DNA of 64,000 nt, from assembly GCF_030012605.2 (NCBI RefSeq), contig NZ_CP114055.2, one strand, 5' to 3'. Position 1 is the first letter of the stretch. Each line of letters opens with the position of its first letter. The notes beneath the pieces are model-generated. The model made no database searches, was not told where the DNA came from, and saw only the letters and a program-made list of their open reading frames with translations. Positions 59,626 through 64,000 of the stretch are shown here, piece by piece. Both the position numbers and the translations under genes were made by a program. The stretch comes from Bergeyella_A cardium. GTDB lineage: Bacteria; Bacteroidota; Bacteroidia; Flavobacteriales; Weeksellaceae.

Positions 59626-61917
59626 ATGAGCGTGAAAAGTATTTTATTATTTGTTTTTTCATTAATCTATACCCTCGCCTTTTCGCAAGGAAATGATGAA
59701 AAGGTAAAAGATATAGGCGAAGTGGTGATAAAAGCAAAAGTAAAACGCTACAAAAAGAAAAAAGACAACCCTGCCTACTCCATATTACAGGAAGTTTGGA
59801 AGAGAAAAAGAGAAAACGCTCTGGAGAAATACAAAACTTATAGCTACGACGAATACGAGAAAATAGAGTTTGATATCAATAATATAGACAGCTCATTAGT
59901 AAAGAAAAAAATCTTTAATAAGATGGATTTCATCTTTGATTATGCCGACTCTACCTCTAACGGAAAGCTCAAGCTCCCTTTCTTCCTAAACGAAGCCGTC
60001 TATAAAATCTACGGAGAAAACCAGCCACAAAAGCGAACCAAAAGAAAACTCACCGCACAGAAAACAGCAGGGTTTCAGGATAACGAAGTCGTAGCACTGA
60101 TGGCAAAAAACCTCTTTAAAGATACCAATATTTTCAGCAATACGATTAATTTCTTCAATATAGGTTTTGAAAGCCCCATCTCCTCCACAGGTTTCTCGGT
60201 CTATGACTACAACCTTCTGGAAGATGTTACCATAGACGGCAACGAATGCTACCGAATACTCTACGAACCTAAAAGAAAAGATGTGCTCGCCTTTCGTGGA
60301 TATATCTATATCGTGAAAGATGGGTATAATCTGGCAAAAGTTACCCTGCGCTCGCCAAAATCTCTTACGATGAACTTCGTAAAAAACCTGTATGCAGAGT
60401 TTGAATTTTCATCGCCAGATGCAGACTCCTACCTCCCCTATCGCATATATTCAGAGTTTGAATTTTCATTCTCAAAGACAAATAAAGAAGCAAAGGGGCT
60501 CATCACCAAGAGGAGCATTCGCTATACCGACTATCAGTTTAATAAAGATTTTGACCCAAAAATCTTCACAGAAAAAGACGAGCCTACTGCTACCAAAGAT
60601 TTAGCAAGAGATGATGAATACTGGAAAACCGCCCGTACAGATTCCCTCAGCAAATCCGAAGCAGGGATATACACAATGCTCGACAGGCTCAACGAAGTCC
60701 CTAAGTTTAAAGCCATCCTAAAAGCGTACAGAACCCTCGGAACAGGGTACTACAACATCAATGAAAAGATAGATGTAGGGAGTATTTATTCCATCTTCGG
60801 ACAAAACAATATAGAAGGACTGAGGCTAAGGCTCGGGGCGAGGACTTTCTTCTCTCAAAATGACACCTGGCGAGTAGAAGGATACGGTGCCTACGGCTTT
60901 AAAGACAGAAAATTCAAATACAGCGCAGAAGCCCGCGCAATGCTCAATAAACAGAACCGGCTCACCATAGGTATAGGCACAAAGCGAGATATCTTACAGC
61001 TCGGGAGCAGGCTTACCACAGGTGAGGGGATTATGAGTTCTTCCTTCGCCTCCTCTCTCGTATCCCGCTCTGGAAACGGATTGCTGAGCAATGTAACACA
61101 AACCAATGTCTTTACCTCCATAGAACCTGTGAAAAACCTCCAATTCAGGTTAGATGGCACTTTGCAGAGCATTACTTCTGCAAACCCTGAGCAGTTCAGT
61201 ATGATGTACCTGAAAGACGGGCAGCTCCGAAAGACGGTTAATGATGCTAAACTTACGCTGAGCATCATCGCAAAACCTGGAGCTAAATATTCCAAAATAG
61301 GACTTGACCGAAAGGAGCATTCTACCCTCTCGCCTACCTTTATGCTCAAATACACAAGGGGGATAGAAGGGCTTTTTAATGCAGATTTCAATTACGACAA
61401 ATTGCAGTTTATGTATTATCAGCCGATGATTATCAGCACTTGGGGAAAATCTTACCTCACCGTAGAGGCGGGTACAAACTTCAATGCCGTACCTCTTGCA
61501 TTGCAAAACATCATCCCTGCAAACGAGAGTTATGTTATTTCAAGAAATACTTTCTCTCAGCTCAATTATTATGAATTTGTGGCGGATTCCTATGCTACCC
61601 TGCACTATGAGCATCATTTTAATGGGAAATTCCTCTCCTACATCCCTCTCATAAAAAAACTAAAACTTCGTGAGGTAGGGTTTTTCCGTGCTGCAACGGG
61701 CAGTCTCAGCGAGGCATCAAAAAACATCAATATAGGAGCGAAGAAATACTCCGCTCCTACTGAACATATCTATTATGAATATGGTTTTGGAATTGAGAAT
61801 ATCGGTCTGGGGAATTTTAGATTCTTCCGTATAGATTTTAACTGGAGGGGCAACTATCTCGATAGACCCGGCATCTCAAAATTCGGAATCAAGGCGGGTT
61901 TGCAGCTCTCCCTCTAA
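59626..61917 (+). CDS. DUF5686 family outer-membrane-associated protein
   Basis: 763 aa. Signal peptide (LLFVFSLIYTLAFSQ), then VVIKAKVKRYKKKKDNPAYSILQEVWKRK (in outline) and YKTYSYDEYEKIEFDINNI, the start of the DUF5686 domain; the last 350 residues look like barrel strands, ending GIKAGLQLSL. The usual N-terminal CarboxypepD_reg-like domain is missing or reduced here, since DUF5686 begins almost at once after the signal. Role unknown. It converges on mnmA with a 7-bp gap and no visible terminator. Confidence 0.75.
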   Translation: MSVKSILLFVFSLIYTLAFSQGNDEKVKDIGEVVIKAKVKRYKKKKDNPAYSILQEVWKRKRENALEKYKTYSYDEYEKIEFDINNIDSSLVKKKIFNKMDFIFDYADSTSNGKLKLPFFLNEAVYKIYGENQPQKRTKRKLTAQKTAGFQDNEVVALMAKNLFKDTNIFSNTINFFNIGFESPISSTGFSVYDYNLLEDVTIDGNECYRILYEPKRKDVLAFRGYIYIVKDGYNLAKVTLRSPKSLTMNFVKNLYAEFEFSSPDADSYLPYRIYSEFEFSFSKTNKEAKGLITKRSIRYTDYQFNKDFDPKIFTEKDEPTATKDLARDDEYWKTARTDSLSKSEAGIYTMLDRLNEVPKFKAILKAYRTLGTGYYNINEKIDVGSIYSIFGQNNIEGLRLRLGARTFFSQNDTWRVEGYGAYGFKDRKFKYSAEARAMLNKQNRLTIGIGTKRDILQLGSRLTTGEGIMSSSFASSLVSRSGNGLLSNVTQTNVFTSIEPVKNLQFRLDGTLQSITSANPEQFSMMYLKDGQLRKTVNDAKLTLSIIAKPGAKYSKIGLDRKEHSTLSPTFMLKYTRGIEGLFNADFNYDKLQFMYYQPMIISTWGKSYLTVEAGTNFNAVPLALQNIIPANESYVISRNTFSQLNYYEFVADSYATLHYEHHFNGKFLSYIPLIKKLKLREVGFFRAATGSLSEASKNINIGAKKYSAPTEHIYYEYGFGIENIGLGNFRFFRIDFNWRGNYLDRPGISKFGIKAGLQLSL

Positions 61918-61924
61918 GCTTAAC

Positions 61925-63118
61925 CTAAGAAATCACTCCACTGCCGATAAGCTCATCATCTAAATACCAAGCAGCGAATTGCCCTTCTGCAATTGCCGAT
62001 TGTGGATTTTCAAATGCGATAAACAGCCCCTCATCAAACTGATAGAGCGTTGCATTTTCTAAGGGTTGCCTGTACCTAATGCGAACCTTGGCAGGCATAG
62101 ACGCTCCCGTTTTCAGCCTCAAATCTGGGCGTACCCAATGCACCTCGCTATTATCAATCCTCAACGCCTTTCGGTAAAGACCTGGGAAAGAATGCCCCTC
62201 CCCCACAAAGAGGATATTATTCTCCATATCTCGGTGGATAACGAAGCAAGACTCCTTATGCCCACCAATACCTAAGCCCTTGCCCTGCCCAATCGTATAA
62301 TACTGCGCTCCCTGATGCTTCCCGATAACCTTACCATCGGATTTTTTATAATCGATTTTCTGTGAGAGATATTCCAGCTCGCGGAGCTTTTCATCAGCTG
62401 AGAAGGAGACCTCCTCTTGGTGGAAGAGCGGTGAATCTCTAAAGATTTCTACAATCTCACCTTCTTTGGGCTTCAGCTGCTGTTTCAAGAAATCTGGCAG
62501 GCTTACCTTTCCTATAAAGCAGAGCCCCTGAGAATCTTTTTTCTCGGCGGTAACTAATCCTGCCGCCTTGGCAATCTCTCGCACTTTGGGTTTTTCCAGC
62601 TCCCCGATCGGGAAGAGCGCCTTAGACAGCTGCTCCTGACTCAGCTGGCAGAGGAAATACGACTGGTCTTTATTTTTATCCTTACCCGAAAGCAGGTGAT
62701 AGATCGTTTCTCCCGCTTCATTCGTGCTGGTTTCTATTCGTGCATAGTGCCCCGTAGCTACTTTATCGGCGCCGAGAGAGAGTGCAGTTTTCATAAACAC
62801 ATCAAACTTTACTTCTCGGTTGCAGAGCACATCTGGGTTGGGCGTTCTGCCCTTTTCGTATTCGGCAAACATATAATCTACGATTCTCTCCTTATACAGC
62901 GCACTCATATCGATCACTTGGAACGGGATTCCGAGCTTCTTCGCTACCATAAGGGCATCGTTACTGTCCTCTATCCAAGGGCACTCGTCTTCTAAGGTTA
63001 CAGAGGCATCATTCCAGTTTCTCATAAAGAGACCTATGACCTCGTGCCCCTGCTGTTTCAGGAGGTAAGCGGCCACGCTGCTATCTACCCCTCCTGAGAG
63101 ACCAACTACTATTTTCAT
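61925..63118 (-). CDS. mnmA: tRNA 2-thiouridylase
   Basis: 397 aa ATP-dependent enzyme thiolating U34 of Lys, Glu and Gln tRNAs. PP-loop GLSGGVDSSVAAYLL at the N-terminus; catalytic Cys in PDVLCNREVKF and persulfide Cys in SQGLCFIGK; tRNA-binding C-terminal barrel with VRIRYRQPL. The -7 box TAATTTTG (63123-63130) ends 4 nt before the ATG, so the mRNA is probably leaderless. Confidence 0.95.
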   Translation of the reverse strand: MKIVVGLSGGVDSSVAAYLLKQQGHEVIGLFMRNWNDASVTLEDECPWIEDSNDALMVAKKLGIPFQVIDMSALYKERIVDYMFAEYEKGRTPNPDVLCNREVKFDVFMKTALSLGADKVATGHYARIETSTNEAGETIYHLLSGKDKNKDQSYFLCQLSQEQLSKALFPIGELEKPKVREIAKAAGLVTAEKKDSQGLCFIGKVSLPDFLKQQLKPKEGEIVEIFRDSPLFHQEEVSFSADEKLRELEYLSQKIDYKKSDGKVIGKHQGAQYYTIGQGKGLGIGGHKESCFVIHRDMENNILFVGEGHSFPGLYRKALRIDNSEVHWVRPDLRLKTGASMPAKVRIRYRQPLENATLYQFDEGLFIAFENPQSAIAEGQFAAWYLDDELIGSGVIS

Positions 63119-63122
63119 TCGG

Positions 63123-63130
63123 CAAAATTA
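63123..63130 (-). promoter_or_regulatory. -7 box TAATTTTG directly before mnmA
   Basis: TAnnTTTG match with 4 nt to the start codon. Confidence 0.55.
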
Positions 63131-63167
63131 CAATAAAATGGATGAATATTAAGGCGAATAAAGCCCC

Positions 63168-64000
63168 TTATACGGCGATAAGCCCCATCTTTGAGCCTTC
63201 TCTCAGTACGAAATTTTTTGCTTGCTCGGGGTTGTTTTCTATCTCGCCTTCTAATATGGCTTCTTTTACTTTTTCTTTGAGAATACCGATTTCTTTCCCT
63301 GGTTTAATGCCAAAGAGCTGCATAATTTCCTCGCCTGAAATCGGGGGCTGGAAGTTTCGCACGCGGTCTCTCTCCTCTACTTCTTTTATTTTCTGGGCTA
63401 CATACTCGTAATTTTTCTTAAATTTCGTTTGTTTCGCGTGGTTTTTCGTGGTGATATCTGCCTTGCAGAGGGTGAATAAGTCCTCGAGGTCTTCGCCAGA
63501 GTCAAAAACAAGGCGGCGAAGTGCGGAGTCCGAAGCGTTATCGGTAACGAGGGCGATCGGTCTGGCGTGCATCTTCACCAGTTTTTGCACATATTTCAGG
63601 TCATTGCCCAGCGGGAGTTTCAGCCTCTTGAAGAGGGGTTTCAGCATTTTTGAGCCGAGGTATTCGTGCCCGTGGAATGTCCAGCCCGTTCCTTTTTCAA
63701 ATTTTTTGGTGGGTGCTTTGCCTATATCGTGGAGGAGTGCTGCCCAGCGGAGCCAGAGTTTATCGGTATTTTGGGCGATATTATCCACTACTTCCAAAGT
63801 GTGGAAAAAGTTATCTTTATGCGTATGCCCATCTACCTCATCTATGCCTTTCAGGGCGGTGAGCTCAGGGAGGATATGGTCGAGCAGACCTGTTTCTTCC
63901 AAGATTTTAAGCCCTTTGGATGGCTTTGCGGAGAGCATTATTTTATTAAACTCGTTCATAATTCGCTCCATTGAGACGATTCTAATCCGCTCCGCTTCCT
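63168..64000 (-). CDS. cca: tRNA nucleotidyltransferase, C-terminal part (5' end cut by window)
   Basis: The frame continues to the window edge (in-frame EAERIRIVSMERIMNEF), so the ATG at 63971 is internal; 277 codons are visible. This is the RNA-binding and HD part of a poly(A) polymerase/CCA-adding family protein (SAKPSKGLKILEETGLLDHILPEL, HTLEVVDNIA, LLHDIGKAPT). The nucleotidyltransferase head is outside the window. The full enzyme adds or repairs the 3' CCA of tRNAs. Confidence 0.85.
   Translation of the reverse strand, partial: EAERIRIVSMERIMNEFNKIMLSAKPSKGLKILEETGLLDHILPELTALKGIDEVDGHTHKDNFFHTLEVVDNIAQNTDKLWLRWAALLHDIGKAPTKKFEKGTGWTFHGHEYLGSKMLKPLFKRLKLPLGNDLKYVQKLVKMHARPIALVTDNASDSALRRLVFDSGEDLEDLFTLCKADITTKNHAKQTKFKKNYEYVAQKIKEVEERDRVRNFQPPISGEEIMQLFGIKPGKEIGILKEKVKEAILEGEIENNPEQAKNFVLREGSKMGLIAV

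Overview
The window is a stretch of a Bacteroidota chromosome, most likely a flavobacterium close to Chryseobacterium/Riemerella-type Weeksellaceae (family placement is inference). The evidence is the set of TAnnTTTG-type -7 promoter boxes, the lack of Shine-Dalgarno sequences, a split transketolase, a type IX secretion (T9SS) C-terminal domain, a DUF3467 gene after rpoC, and several lineage-typical families (DUF4403, DUF4469, DUF4876, DUF5686, FISUMP). I find 48 protein genes, two of them cut by the window ends. I see no tRNA, rRNA, CRISPR array or intact insertion sequence.

Layout. 1-3.0 kb: mannose-1-phosphate guanylyltransferase (partial), a SprT-like protein and a TolC-like protein. 3.1-8.9 kb: two-subunit transketolase, CopD-like and J-domain membrane proteins, rpsP-rimM, and an HD hydrolase. 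9-15.9 kb: prfB, a lipoprotein, two small beta-barrels, pyrC, folP and superoxide dismutase. 16-24 kb: DUF4403, a metal-binding AraC regulator behind a remarkable phased repeat array, a dedA-idi-gcvT operon, a porin and recQ. 24-38 kb: a folK-ompA-ompA operon, sppA, an aminotransferase, an LTA-synthase-like protein, lpdA, an esterase-PDZ protein and a polytopic membrane protein. 38-42 kb: a DUF4469 + FISUMP pair between repeat-rich gaps. 42-50.4 kb: rpoB-rpoC-DUF3467. 50.9-59.5 kb: a likely heme/iron acquisition locus (TonB receptor, secreted double HmuY-like protein, DUF4876 lipoprotein, outer-membrane barrel, di-heme peroxidase). 59.6-64 kb: DUF5686, mnmA and cca (partial).

The intergenic DNA is the most unusual part. 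(a) Upstream of the HMA-AraC gene, ATAA recurs exactly every 21 bp for 18 steps (nine 42-bp units), and the next step falls on the promoter -7 box. (b) A near-identical 41-bp array lies inside the heme locus. (c) A 21-bp array lies before prfB and a 23/46-bp palindromic array lies next to the DUF4469 gene. (d) Heptanucleotide GC-N5 arrays sit in five gaps. (e) A REP-like family has different but always self-complementary 4-5-bp stems and often adjoins the heptad arrays. Several genes (prfB, mnmA, folK) have the -7 box only 4-5 nt before the start codon and are probably leaderless.

Coordinates come from reading the sequence. Domain positions are approximate. Family assignments are from recognition, without database searches.
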